Source: Paracoccaceae bacterium (GTDB lineage Bacteria > Pseudomonadota > Alphaproteobacteria > Rhodobacterales > Rhodobacteraceae). From it: a stretch of DNA of 64,000 nucleotides. The translations under genes and the position numbers were made by a program. The stretch is from NCBI GenBank assembly GCA_024742835.1, contig JANSXS010000005.1, forward strand, positions 52,956 through 116,955. Reading direction: 5' to 3'. Under the pieces are notes generated by a model, which saw only the letters and a program-made list of their open reading frames with translations, was not told the DNA's origin and did no database searches. Positions 25,362-33,853 of the stretch are shown here, one piece after another (the first letter of the stretch is position 1; each line of letters begins with the position of its first letter).

Positions 25362-26573
25362 TCAGGCCGCGCGCGTGATTACCTCGGCGGTTTGTTCCAG
25401 CGTGCGATGCACGGGGCATTTATCGGCGATCTCCAACAGGCGGCGGCGCTGGTCGTCGCTCAGCTCGCCCCGCAAGCAGATCACGCGGGTAAAGCGATCG
25501 ACCTTTTGCGCGCCCTGCGCGTCGGCATCCTGGGCGTGAACCTTGTCATGGCTGATATCGACCTGCACATGGTCCAGCGGCCAGCCCTTGCGCCGCGCAT
25601 ACATGCGTATCGTCATAGAGGTACAGGCCCCCAAGCCCGCCGAAAGAAAGCCATAGGGCGACAGGCCGCGCCCCGTCCCGCCATAGGCGGCGGGCTCGTC
25701 GGCCAGCAGGTGATGCCGAGAGCCCGCGTTCACATCCTGAAGAAAGCCGTCCGGGTCCGCCTCGCTGACGCGGAGGATGCCTTCGGGAATGCCCGGCGGC
25801 GGGGCCGGGCGGCGCAGATCGAGATAGCGGGTCGCCCAGGCGGCGATCACACTGGCGGCGTATTCCGCGTCATCAGGATCGGTCACAAGATGATCCGCCC
25901 CATCAAGCGTGACAAAGCTTTTGGGGTGTTTCGCGGCGGCGAAGATGCGGCTTGCATTGTCTATACCCACTTCGGCGTCGCGTGGCCCATGCATGACCAG
26001 AAGCGCCTTTTTCAGATCCCCGATTGCGGCACCAAGCGATTCGGAGCGGACATTTTCGACGAAATTCCGCCCCACGCGCACGGTGCGCCCGCCCAGCATC
26101 ACCTCTGCGCTGCCCTCTTGCGCGATCCGGTCAAGCGCGCCGTCGAAGTTTTCGGTCACATGACCCGGCTCGTAGGGGGCTGCGATGGTGACCACCGCAC
26201 GGGCGCTGTCGATCCCTGCGGCGGCCCCCAGCACCGCCGCGCCCCCAAGGCTGTGCCCGATCAACAGGGCGGGGGCCATGCCGCGCGCGTCAAGCGCTTG
26301 TGCCGCGCGTTCCAGATCCTCGATATTGCTGCGGAACGAGGTGTTCTCGAACTCTCCGTCGGAATGGCCCAATCCGGTGAAATCGAACCGCAGCACGGCA
26401 ATACCCGCCCCGGCCAGCCGGGCTGCGATGCGTCGCGCGGCATGGATATCCTTGGAACAGGTAAAGCAATGCGCGAAGATCGCCGTGGCCAGATGTGGCC
26501 CCTCGGGCAGATCCAGCCGCGCTGCAAGATCGTGCCCTGCATGGCCTTTGAAAGTGAAGCGTGACGTGGGCAT
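25362..26573 (-). CDS. Bifunctional alpha/beta hydrolase - OsmC fusion
   Basis: 403 residues in two domains. The N-terminal alpha/beta hydrolase (about 1-250) has the nucleophile elbow GHSLGG (S108) and a late Asp and His (MHGPRDAEVG, LDGADHLV). The C-terminal OsmC/Ohr-like domain (about 265-403) has the two redox cysteines in GLGACTSMTIRMYA and DKCPVHRTL, the peroxide-reducing pair. The fusion is a known arrangement (bifunctional alpha/beta hydrolase/OsmC), suggesting peroxidase activity together with ester or thioester hydrolysis. Substrate unknown. The 181-base gap upstream holds no recognisable gene. Confidence 0.88.
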   Translation of the reverse strand: MPTSRFTFKGHAGHDLAARLDLPEGPHLATAIFAHCFTCSKDIHAARRIAARLAGAGIAVLRFDFTGLGHSDGEFENTSFRSNIEDLERAAQALDARGMAPALLIGHSLGGAAVLGAAAGIDSARAVVTIAAPYEPGHVTENFDGALDRIAQEGSAEVMLGGRTVRVGRNFVENVRSESLGAAIGDLKKALLVMHGPRDAEVGIDNASRIFAAAKHPKSFVTLDGADHLVTDPDDAEYAASVIAAWATRYLDLRRPAPPPGIPEGILRVSEADPDGFLQDVNAGSRHHLLADEPAAYGGTGRGLSPYGFLSAGLGACTSMTIRMYARRKGWPLDHVQVDISHDKVHAQDADAQGAQKVDRFTRVICLRGELSDDQRRRLLEIADKCPVHRTLEQTAEVITRAA

Positions 26574-26754
26574 GGGGCGGGCTCCTTGCTGTCGTTTCGG
26601 ACATCAAGGGTAGGGACGTCTGGCCCGCTCTGCCAGCCATTTGCTAGCAGCGTCACGGCAAGGTGACAGTCGTGACACGCGGCAATCCTGTAAATCCGTT
26701 GCTTGGGTGGCGTCTGCTGCCCGCCGGGATGTCGTACCTGATGTCGTTCGGGGC

Positions 26755-27789
26755 TTAGCCGCCCCGGATCGTGTCGATCATCAGTTGAACGTTGTCGGGA
26801 TCGGCCTCTGGCGTGATGCCGTGGCCAAGGTTGAAGATATGCGGGCCATTGCGGAAACCCTCCACGACCTTGCGGGTTTCGCGGACCAGATCCTCGCCGC
26901 CGGTGACCATGTGCCGCGAGGCGAGGTTTCCCTGTACGCAGCCGTCCTTCTGGACATTGGCGGCAGCCCATTCGGGGGTCACGCTATCATCCACGGCAAC
27001 GCAATCCGCGCCGGTCTTGGCGTGAAAGCCGATATAGCCGTCGCCCGCCTCGCGCGGGAAGGCGATGACAGGGGTGGTGGGATGCTTTTCCTTGAGTGCG
27101 CTGATGATGCGCTTGGCGGGGGCGACGGCGAAATCCTCGAAATCCTGCCCTTTGAGCGAGCCTGCCCAGCTGTCAAAGACCTTGACGACTTCGGCACCGG
27201 CGTCGATTTGCGCGGAAAGATACAGGATCGTCGCCTCTGTGATGCGGTCCATCAGTGCTTGGAACACCGGGCGGTTCTCGGATTTAAGCGCATGGGCCGG
27301 TCCTTGGTCTGGCGTGCCACGCCCCGCGATCATGTAGGTTGCTACCGTCCAGGGCGCGCCGGCAAAGCCGATCAGCGTGGTTTCGGGTGGCAACGCGCCG
27401 GACAGGTTGCGCACCGTCTGGTAGATGGGGTTCAGGGTTTCATGCACGTCGGCCGCCGGTCCCAGCTTGTCGAAATCCGCCTGGCTGGTGATGGTAGACA
27501 GGCGCGGCCCCTCGCCGGTGACGAACCACAGATCCGCACCAAGCGCCTGCGGCACCAGCAGGATATCGGCAAAGAGGATCGCCGCATCAAAGCCGTAGCG
27601 GCGGATGGGCTGAAGCGTGACCTCGGTCGCCAGTTCGGGGTTATAGCACAGCGACAGGAAATCGCCCGCCTCGGCACGTGTAGCCTTGTATTCTGGCAGA
27701 TACCGGCCTGCTTGCCGCATCATCCAGATCGGCGGAACCGCCTGCGTTTCACCGGCCAGCGCCTTGAGGATGGTCTTGTCCTGAGCCAT
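26755..27789 (-). CDS. hemE: Uroporphyrinogen decarboxylase
   Basis: A 344-residue cytosolic enzyme that decarboxylates uroporphyrinogen III to coproporphyrinogen III. Signatures: [16 protein letters not shown] (substrate arginine region), [29 protein letters not shown] and [15 protein letters not shown]. It is divergent from hemC across a 96-base intergenic region that must hold both promoters. It feeds HemF, encoded at 2.1 kb. Confidence 0.96.
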   Translation of the reverse strand: MAQDKTILKALAGETQAVPPIWMMRQAGRYLPEYKATRAEAGDFLSLCYNPELATEVTLQPIRRYGFDAAILFADILLVPQALGADLWFVTGEGPRLSTITSQADFDKLGPAADVHETLNPIYQTVRNLSGALPPETTLIGFAGAPWTVATYMIAGRGTPDQGPAHALKSENRPVFQALMDRITEATILYLSAQIDAGAEVVKVFDSWAGSLKGQDFEDFAVAPAKRIISALKEKHPTTPVIAFPREAGDGYIGFHAKTGADCVAVDDSVTPEWAAANVQKDGCVQGNLASRHMVTGGEDLVRETRKVVEGFRNGPHIFNLGHGITPEADPDNVQLMIDTIRGG

Positions 27790-27885
27790 ACATGCTTCTC
27801 CCTTTTGGGCAAGGTGGTCACCTTATGGCCCGCTCTTGTCAAGCCTTAGCTTGTCAGGAAAGGTTTACAGGGCTATTCGGGAAAT

Positions 27886-28833
27886 ATGACACATGATTTG
27901 CCCACCCCCGCCAAACCGCTCAAGATCGGGACGCGCGGCTCTCCTCTTGCGCTTGCGCAGGCCAACGAGACGCGCGACCGGCTTGCAGCTGCTTTCGACC
28001 TGCCGCACGAGGCGTTCCAGATCGTCGTGATCAAGACGACCGGGGACCGGATCATCGACCGCCCGCTGAAAGAGATCGGCGGCAAGGGCCTTTTCACCCG
28101 CGAGATCGAGGAGGCGATGCTGTCGGGCGAGATCGACATTGCGGTGCATTCGATGAAGGACATGCCGGTTTTGCAGCCCGGCGGGCTGACGCTGGATACC
28201 TACCTGCCACGTGAGGATGTGCGCGACGCCTTCGTGTCGCCCGGCCATGCGGGGCTTGCGGATCTGGCGGCGGGCACCAAGGTGGGCACGTCCTCGTTAC
28301 GGCGGCGCGCGCAGGTGCTGGTGAAGTTCCCGCATCTGGAAGTGGTGGAATTTCGCGGCAACGTGCAGACCCGGCTGAAGAAGCTGGAAGACGGCGTCGC
28401 GGCCTGCACCTTTCTGGCGCAGGCCGGGCTGAACCGGCTGGACATGGCGCATGTGGCCCGTGGGCCCGTGGCACCCGAGGACATGTTGCCCGCCGTGGCG
28501 CAAGGCGCCATCGGGATCGAACGGCGCGAGGACGACATCCGCGTGGCTGCCCTGTTGGAGCCGCTGCACGATGTCGAGACCGGAAAGCGGCTGGCGGCGG
28601 AGCGGGCGTTTCTGGCCACGCTGGACGGATCCTGCGAGACGCCCATTGCGGCACTGGCCGAGCTTGAGGGCGGCACGCTGCGCCTGCGCGGAGAGATCCT
28701 GCGCCCGGATGGCAGTGAAGCCTTTTCCGACGAGGCCACGGCCCCGGTCGAGGATGGCGCAATGCTGGGCAAGCGCATGGCGCGCGACCTTCTGGCGCAG
28801 GCGGGGCCAGGGTTTTTTGACTGGATCACCTGA
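27886..28833 (+). CDS. hemC: Hydroxymethylbilane synthase (porphobilinogen deaminase)
   Basis: A 315-residue enzyme that assembles the linear tetrapyrrole from porphobilinogen. The dipyrromethane-cofactor cysteine is C250 in LDGSCETPIAAL. Other family blocks: IGTRGSPLALAQA, GGKGLFTREIEEAM, DIAVHSMKDMP and GTSSLRRRAQVL. It starts at ATG 27886 with a poor ribosome-binding site. Divergent from hemE. Confidence 0.96.
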   Translation: MTHDLPTPAKPLKIGTRGSPLALAQANETRDRLAAAFDLPHEAFQIVVIKTTGDRIIDRPLKEIGGKGLFTREIEEAMLSGEIDIAVHSMKDMPVLQPGGLTLDTYLPREDVRDAFVSPGHAGLADLAAGTKVGTSSLRRRAQVLVKFPHLEVVEFRGNVQTRLKKLEDGVAACTFLAQAGLNRLDMAHVARGPVAPEDMLPAVAQGAIGIERREDDIRVAALLEPLHDVETGKRLAAERAFLATLDGSCETPIAALAELEGGTLRLRGEILRPDGSEAFSDEATAPVEDGAMLGKRMARDLLAQAGPGFFDWIT

Positions 28834-28858
28834 GCCAGACCACCATACGGCCTGATTG

Positions 28859-28897
28859 AAAACGCCCCGCGAGTGATCACGGGGCGTTTCCTTTTTC
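28859..28897. terminator. Bidirectional terminator between hemC and the AmtB-associated small gene
   Basis: AAAACGCCCCG (5' arm) and CGGGGCGTTT (3' arm) with a 10-base loop, followed by CCTTTTT on the plus strand and preceded by A residues that give a T run on the minus strand. It lies between convergent genes and can serve both. Confidence 0.85.
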
Positions 28898-28917
28898 AAG
28901 GGGCGGCGCGCTGCGCC

Positions 28918-29088
28918 CTATTTGTGGTTCTTGTACTTCTTCGCCTCGACGCCGTTGCCGTAAAGAAGTGCGGCAATGCAGATGGCGATGGCGATCACGC
29001 TGTAGATCAGCGTGGGGCCATTGACGCCGCCGACGAAGATCACGCCGCTTACGCCATCCCAGGACGGGGTATCATACGGAAATCCCAT
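28918..29088 (-). CDS. 56-residue single-span membrane protein linked to amtB
   Basis: A short open frame of 56 codons: MGFPYDTPSWDGVSGVIF, one hydrophobic segment (PTLIYSVIAIAICIAALLYG), then a basic tail ending EAKKYKNHK. A near-perfect AGGAGG sits about six bases before the ATG, which strongly supports translation. It starts 21 bases after the amtB stop on the same strand, so the two are co-transcribed. The terminator lies just after it. I do not recognise a characterised family; a regulatory or stabilising partner of the ammonium channel is an inference from the gene order. Confidence 0.8.
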   Translation of the reverse strand: MGFPYDTPSWDGVSGVIFVGGVNGPTLIYSVIAIAICIAALLYGNGVEAKKYKNHK

Positions 29089-29109
29089 GAGTATATCCTC
29101 CTACAGGGG

Positions 29110-30495
29110 TTATTGCGACGCCGGGGGCGACGCCATGATGCCTTCGGGATAGGCCTGTGCGGGTACCTTGACGGTGTCCAGACCCGCGATCTCAGCCGCT
29201 TCGGGTACGCGCAACATGCCCAGCATCTTGAGCACAAGAGAGCTGACATAGCCGGTGCTGAACCCGATCGCGACGAACACGCTGATGCCCACAAGCTGCC
29301 CGACGAAACTGACCGTCGGCGCATCGGCCCCAAGCAGTGCCGGATAGCCCGACGCGAAGATGCCCAGCATCAACATGCCGTAGATGCCCATCGTGCCATG
29401 CACGGTGACAGCACCCACCGCATCGTCGATGCCCATATTCTCCAGCATCGTGGCGGCGGGTTTGAGCATGATGCCTGCGCCGATCGCGATGATGAAAGTC
29501 AGCGACGGGAAGTAGATATCAAGACCCGAGGCCACCGAGATCAGACCGGCAAGCGCGCCCGACATCATCCAGAACGGATCGCGAGTGAAGAGCCATGCGC
29601 CGATGATGCCGCCCGAGACACCCATGAGGATGTTGAAGCTGAGCGCGCCAAGATTGGTGGGCGTGCCGTAGATCGTGGTGAAGTTCGCGCCCCAGGACCA
29701 AGCCTCGCCACCCACGACAAGACAGGCCATCAGGAAACCCCAGAAGCCCACGACGATAAGCATCAGCCCCGTTGCCGTGAAGGGCATGTTGTGCCCCGCA
29801 AGGTGGTTTGCCGTGCCGTCGGGATTGAATTTGCCGATGCGCGGGCCAAGGTTGATCAGCACACCAAGCGCGAAGAACGCCGCGACCGCGTGGACAAGCC
29901 CCGCCGCGCCGAAATCATGGACGCCCCAGTTTTGCACCAACCAGCCATCCGCGTGCCAGCCCCAGGCCGCGGCCAGCGTCCAGCTGAACCCGCCGAGGAT
30001 GATGGCCAGGATGACGAAGCCGACCGTCTGGATACGCTCGATGACCGCGCCGGACATGATCGAGGCGGTTGTTGCGGCGAAAAGCGTGAAGGCACCCCAG
30101 AAAACACCGTCGATCTGGTCTTCGGTGTTGGGCCCCATATAGGCCGCCGATTCGCCCCAGGGCCAGGCGATGGCGTTGGCATAGGCTGCGCCGGAGATGC
30201 CGTTCGGCCCTTCGGACAGCGAAAACCCCGTTGGGAAACCCCAATAGACCCACCAACCAAAGAAGTAGAAGGCCGGGATGACGAACGCGATGGCGAGGAT
30301 ATTTTTCACGCCTGACGACAGCGCGTTCTTGGCGCGTGAGGCGCCCATTTCATAGGCTAGAAAGCCAGCGTGAATGATGATCATGAGAGGGATAGAGAGG
30401 TAGTAATACGTCTCGGCGAACATCGTGTTCGTCATGTTCCCCTTGGCTTCTATCGCGGCCACCTGGGCCGCGAGTTCCGCGAGTTGTTCTTCCAT
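29110..30495 (-). CDS. amtB: Amt family ammonium transporter
   Basis: A 461-residue inner-membrane channel for ammonium/ammonia with about eleven helices. The twin pore histidines lie in AAGLVHAVAAFFALG and AVTVHGTMGIYGM. The N-terminus adds an amphipathic, coiled-coil-like segment (MEEQLAELAAQVAAIEAKG) before the first helix, in place of a cleaved signal, and the C-terminal tail reads GLDTVKVPAQAYPEG. The ATG at 30495 has GGAGG nearby and is preferred over an upstream in-frame codon. No glnK is adjacent; instead a 56-residue membrane protein follows. Confidence 0.93.
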   Translation of the reverse strand: MEEQLAELAAQVAAIEAKGNMTNTMFAETYYYLSIPLMIIIHAGFLAYEMGASRAKNALSSGVKNILAIAFVIPAFYFFGWWVYWGFPTGFSLSEGPNGISGAAYANAIAWPWGESAAYMGPNTEDQIDGVFWGAFTLFAATTASIMSGAVIERIQTVGFVILAIILGGFSWTLAAAWGWHADGWLVQNWGVHDFGAAGLVHAVAAFFALGVLINLGPRIGKFNPDGTANHLAGHNMPFTATGLMLIVVGFWGFLMACLVVGGEAWSWGANFTTIYGTPTNLGALSFNILMGVSGGIIGAWLFTRDPFWMMSGALAGLISVASGLDIYFPSLTFIIAIGAGIMLKPAATMLENMGIDDAVGAVTVHGTMGIYGMLMLGIFASGYPALLGADAPTVSFVGQLVGISVFVAIGFSTGYVSSLVLKMLGMLRVPEAAEIAGLDTVKVPAQAYPEGIMASPPASQ

Positions 30496-31099
30496 GTTTT
30501 CTTGACCTCCGTGTTGGCCGGTTCGCGCTGATCCCGCGCGTGACGATTCCGGCAATGGCCATAGTCAAGCGGCTCATCCGTGTTGCGCCAAGAATTTTTT
30601 TGGTCCACTTTCAGCGTTCGGTTCAATACTGGTACGTTTATTTTCGCGATTTGTGCGAATTTTGGTTCATGCTGTCGGAGGATAAAGTCACTCCAAATAA
30701 TTGACATTAAATGTAAAATATATTCACTATCGTCTGTCTTGTTGTCGTTCGACGTTGCTGGCGATGCACGTCTTTTGTGGACCAAAATTTGTTTCCGCGA
30801 GGTTAACTTTTCTGCTCTTTACCGCAAAATTGCCAGACAGAGCGGGTTTCGCCCATTCTTTCGGCACGTGTCGGTCCTGGCCGAAGCGTTCCATTTTTAC
30901 CCTGATACATCCATGAAAGGTGGAATGCGTGCAACGATTGAGCGGAGTACGGCCTTTCCCGAAAATCTGCGTGGCAGGTTTTTCGCGAAAGGCTTCAATG
31001 TTGACATAAGCGGTCCAGAGGACGTGTATCTGCGGGCCTGAGAGCGGCAAAAAGGCCCTTGACGGCACCATGGGCCTGTCATACCTAGCGCCACGGTTT
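30496..31099. other. Long intergenic region between amtB and tRNA-Met
   Basis: About 600 bases with lower GC than the flanks, especially 30590-30830. It must hold the amtB promoter. TTGACA occurs at 30701 in an AT-rich tract but I cannot place a convincing -10. Copy B of the hairpin repeat occupies the right part (30884-30995). An open frame on the plus strand (30580-31041) runs through the repeat, has no family resemblance and is not called. Confidence 0.6.
30884..30995 (+). repeat. Dispersed double-hairpin repeat, copy B
   Basis: Same order as copy A: a weaker hairpin 1 (GCGTTCCATTTTT with GAAAGGTGGAATGC), the conserved spacer GTGCAACGATTGAGCGGAGT, then hairpin 2 formed by GGCCTTTCCCGAAAATCTGC (30951-30970) and GCAGGTTTTTCGCGAAAGGC (30974-30993). 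Compensating changes in hairpin 2 relative to copy A (GCGTTT/AAACGC versus GCCTTT/AAAGGC) keep the stem paired. Confidence 0.88.
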
Positions 31100-31176
31100 G
31101 GCGGAGTAGCTCAGGTGGTTAGAGCAGCGGAATCATAATCCGCGTGTCGGGGGTTCAAGTCCCTCCTCCGCTACCA
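31100..31176 (+). tRNA. tRNA-Met (CAT, elongator)
   Basis: 77 nt with encoded CCA. Acceptor GGCGGAG pairs with CTCCGCT (one G-T at the end); the D arm is GTAGCTCAGGTGGTTAGAGC; the anticodon loop contains CAT within AATCATAATC on the stem GCGGA/TCCGC; the T arm is GGGGGTTCAAGTCCCTC. The sequence has the form of the Rhodobacteraceae elongator tRNA-Met. A tRNA-Ile2 with lysidine-modified CAT is the alternative. An integrase gene begins 180 bases downstream. Confidence 0.93.
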
Positions 31177-31356
31177 AAAGCACCCTAAAAACAATGGCTT
31201 AAATTTTCGGTTGACGCATTTTGCGCGTAGCGCACCTGTAGCGCAGTTTTCCGTCGCGCAGTTGTGCTTTTGAGCGTAGAATCAATGTGTTGAACACAGT
31301 TTTTGGCAAAATCGACGCAAACACAGCTTTCGGAAAGACATTCGTAAACCCAGCCC

Positions 31357-32328
31357 ATGCCCAAGCTCAGCACCCAAACTGTGACACTGCTGGATGGCGA
31401 TCTTCGCCTCTTCAAGCGTGATCGCAGCAGGGCTTGGCAGGCCACGTTCAAGATTGATGGACGCTGGGTGCGAGTCAGCACCAAATGCAGGCAGCTCGAC
31501 GACGCGAAGAAGCGGGCACGTGAGCTGTATGTGGAATATCAAGTTCGTCAGAAGAACGGGTTGCCTGTGATCAGCAAGCGATTTGCGGATGTGGCGGCTG
31601 TCACCATTGCTCAGATGGATAAGCAGCTTGAGGCAGGGGCAGGCAAAAAGAGCTACCGCGATTACAAGATCGTGCTGGAACGGTATTTCATCCCCTACTT
31701 CGGGGATCGGTTCATCACCAGCATCACTTACGAAGACCTGCAGCAGTTCGGCAAGTGGCGTGAGCACAAGATGGGGCATGACCCGCGCGCTTCGACGCTG
31801 AACACCCATAATTCAGCGCTGAACAGAGTGTTCGATGAAGCTGTGGCGCGTGGGTACATGAACCGCACACATGTGCCTGTGCTGATCAACAAGGGCAGGG
31901 ATAGCGAGCGGCGACCGGACTTTCGACGTGAAGAATATCGCAAGATGATTGCCACGTTGCCCAACTGGATCGACAAGGGGAGAGAGAGCAAGTCTCGCGA
32001 CATGCGGCATCTGCTGCGCGACTATATCCTGATCTTGGCCAACACAGGCATACGGCACGGCACCGAGGCGCAGAACCTACGCTGGAAGCACATCCATTTG
32101 TTTCACGAAGACGGGCTGACCTATCTGGAAATGCATGTGAACGGCAAAACGGGTCCGCGTGATCTCATGTGCCGCATCGGTGTGATCAAAGCGTTTCGCG
32201 AAAAACCTGAATCACAGCTTTTCGTGAAACGCTTGATATCTGGACCCGCGAGGGCTGACTGTATCTCGCTGTACTCCTCGATCTGCATTCGCGGCGTGTC
32301 ATCGGCTGGGCCATCAGCAACCGCATGA
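31357..32328 (+). pseudogene. Tyrosine recombinase/integrase, truncated by a hairpin repeat
   Basis: The first 276 or so residues are a phage-type integrase: an N-terminal arm-binding region, a SAM-like core-binding domain (about 75-175), and the start of the catalytic domain with the first arginine in ILANTGIRHGTEAQNLRW (R233). After MCRIGV the frame enters hairpin repeat copy C and then reads unrelated sequence to a stop at 32328. The HxxR and active-site tyrosine blocks are missing, so it cannot be a working recombinase. The usual length would be about 380-420 residues. Confidence 0.85.
32186..32237 (-). repeat. Hairpin repeat, copy C (inside the integrase gene)
   Basis: GCGTTTCGCGAAAAACCTG (32191-32209), then AATCA, then CAGCTTTTCGTGAAACGC (32215-32232), flanked by short outer arms ATCAA/TTGAT. 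This is hairpin 2 of copies A and B in the opposite orientation. It sits exactly at the junction between integrase sequence and the IS3-like remnant. Confidence 0.88.
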
Positions 32329-32680
32329 AACGTGATCTGGCGATCTGGGCGCTGAAGATGGCCACCGCCCTGCGATCCCCGCATCGGGACTGCATCTTCC
32401 ACAGCGATCGTGGCAGCCAATACTGTTCGCACGACTATCAGAAGGTCCTGCGTCAGCACGGCTTCCAAGTATCGATGAGCGCCAAGGGCAATTGCTAAGA
32501 TAACGCCGCTGTTGAGACCTTCTTCAAGACGAATCAAGGCTGAGCTGATCTGGCGAAGGTCTTGGCAGACGCGCAGAGACGCCAATCTTCGAATACATAA
32601 ATGGCTTCTACGATCCACGTCGATGGCACTCAGCATTGGGCTGGAAAAGCCCGGTCGCATTCGAACGGAACGTGGCTTAA
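32233..32680 (+). pseudogene. IS3 family transposase (orfB) remnant
   Basis: Reading through disruptions gives an IS3-type DDE catalytic domain: LYLAVLLDLHSRRVIGWAI, HSDRGSQYCS (second Asp), then NAAVETFFKT (the Glu), and finally EYINGFYDPRRWHSALGW ending in NVA and TAA at 32678. There are two in-frame stops (TGA at about 32254 in place of Trp, TAA at about 32497) and at least two frameshifts (near 32530 and 32583). The 5' part, including the first Asp region, is absent. Confidence 0.88.
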
Positions 32681-32689
32681 ACGAGCACT

Positions 32690-32893
32690 TTGGAAGGCAC
32701 GAATATGCGACAGGTCCAATATGCGTTGTCCCAGAGGCACCGAAAGAAGATCGAAGAGCCGTTCGGCTTGGCCAAAAACGTCGGTGGCATGGCACAGACC
32801 ATGTATCGCGGCGTTGAACGCGTCCGATCCCGGTTCATCCTGACGATAGCCGCCAACAATCTCGCAAGACTACCGCGGTTGCTGACCGCGTGA
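32690..32893 (+). pseudogene. 3' fragment of an IS5/IS1182-like transposase
   Basis: About 60 codons ending at TGA 32893: the segment RHRKKIEEPFGLAKNVGG, followed by AQTMYRGVERV and AANNLARLPRLL, matches the conserved C-terminal end of IS5/IS1182-type transposases (the IEExFGWxKxxGG region with its Glu). The N-terminal two thirds are missing; it joins directly to the IS3 remnant. Confidence 0.75.
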
Positions 32894-33151
32894 GGCGGAA
32901 GAACAGCATCCAGCGCAAGTATCGGACACGCTGGCAGGCATGACGATCAGACGATCCGCTCCCGACGGGAAGGAAGCCGTTCAGGCTGGATGAAAGTTCA
33001 GTGGCAGGGCTCCGCGCCCGGCGCGCTTGCCCAAACCGAAACCGAAGAATATGAAAACCAGACCCGCAAACTGTCGTTATCAATGACGGAGCCTCGGGGG
33101 GGCAGGTCAGGCATGTCTCATCATCTGACCCTGGTGGAGGACAAAACCGTG

Positions 33152-33715
33152 TCAGGCGCGCCCTGATTGGCTGGACAGCGTAAGAGAGCTGACACCCATC
33201 TTGTTTAACGCGGCTTCCCATTTCTGGGCGTCCGGGGTTTCGAAAACCAGTCTGTAATCCGCGTCCACCGTCAGCCATGCGTTTTGTGAAAGCTCCTGTT
33301 CAAGCTGGCCCGGCCCCCACCCGGCATAGCCAAGCGCGACGATATTGTGCTGTGGTCCGCGCCCCCCGGCGAGATCCTCCAGAATGTCGAGCGTGGCGGT
33401 CATGGCGAAATCCTCGTTCACCTTCAGTGTCGAAATCGCGGAATGATAGCCGTGATCGTGCAGCACAAAACCGCGCCCATGTTCTACTGGACCGCCGAAA
33501 TGTACCGGCAGGTCGCGCGCCTCGGGCTCGCGGGGGATGTCGAGCTGTGCATAAAGGTCGGTCAGACGCAGGTCTTCTGCGGGCTTGTTCACGATCAGAC
33601 CCATCGCCCCGTCATCCGAATGCGCGCACATGAAAACAAGGGTCTGGGCAAATCTTGTATCGCCCATCGCCGGCATCGCGATCAGCAGTTTTCCGTTCAG
33701 GTCGATCTGGCTCAA
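33152..33715 (-). CDS. yqgE: YqgE/AlgH family protein, TTG start
   Basis: 187 residues if translation starts at the TTG at 33715, which has AAAAGGAG eight to ten bases upstream and places the start where the family begins (LSQIDLNGKLLIAMPAMGDTRF). No ATG or GTG lies at a suitable distance. Family blocks: HSDDGAMGLIVNKP, VHFGGPVEHGRGFVLH and ALGYAGWGPGQLEQEL. The UPF0301 fold is conserved in proteobacteria but the molecular function is unclear. It forms the right edge of the decayed element. Confidence 0.88.
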   Translation of the reverse strand: MSQIDLNGKLLIAMPAMGDTRFAQTLVFMCAHSDDGAMGLIVNKPAEDLRLTDLYAQLDIPREPEARDLPVHFGGPVEHGRGFVLHDHGYHSAISTLKVNEDFAMTATLDILEDLAGGRGPQHNIVALGYAGWGPGQLEQELSQNAWLTVDADYRLVFETPDAQKWEAALNKMGVSSLTLSSQSGRA

Positions 33716-33853
33716 ACTGTCAGGCTCCTTTTGACGCGTGGGTTGATGATGGCCATGGCAATGACGGGGTGCAAGCGGTCTGGCGCGGTTCCGGTCGTAT
33801 TTCTCGCTTGAATGTGAGTTGGCATTTGCGTCACTCTTCGTCATGTGGGGGTA

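Larger units (their letters stand above)
31177..33151. mobile_element. Decayed integrative element or IS graveyard next to tRNA-Met
   Basis: The region contains, in order, a tyrosine integrase cut short by a hairpin repeat, an IS3-type transposase remnant with stops and frameshifts, and the 3' end of a second transposase. Position beside a tRNA 3' end is typical of integrative elements. I could not find a second copy of the tRNA 3' end at the right side, so the boundary is uncertain. The last 250 bases (32894-33151) show no recognisable gene. Confidence 0.65.

Noticed and set aside
28873..30315. Plus-strand open frame of 480 codons opposite amtB
   Set aside because: His/Arg/Asp-rich translation typical of a GC-rich antisense shadow; amtB is certain.
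30701..30730. Sigma-70 promoter starting at TTGACA
   Set aside because: No -10 box at an acceptable spacing, and no downstream gene on that strand before the tRNA.
30580..31041. Plus-strand open frame of 153 codons between amtB and tRNA-Met
   Set aside because: No family resemblance, no ribosome-binding site, low-GC sequence unlike neighbouring genes, and it runs through the hairpin repeat.
32894..33151. Right attachment site for the integrative element
   Set aside because: No copy of the tRNA-Met 3' end could be found in this interval by eye.
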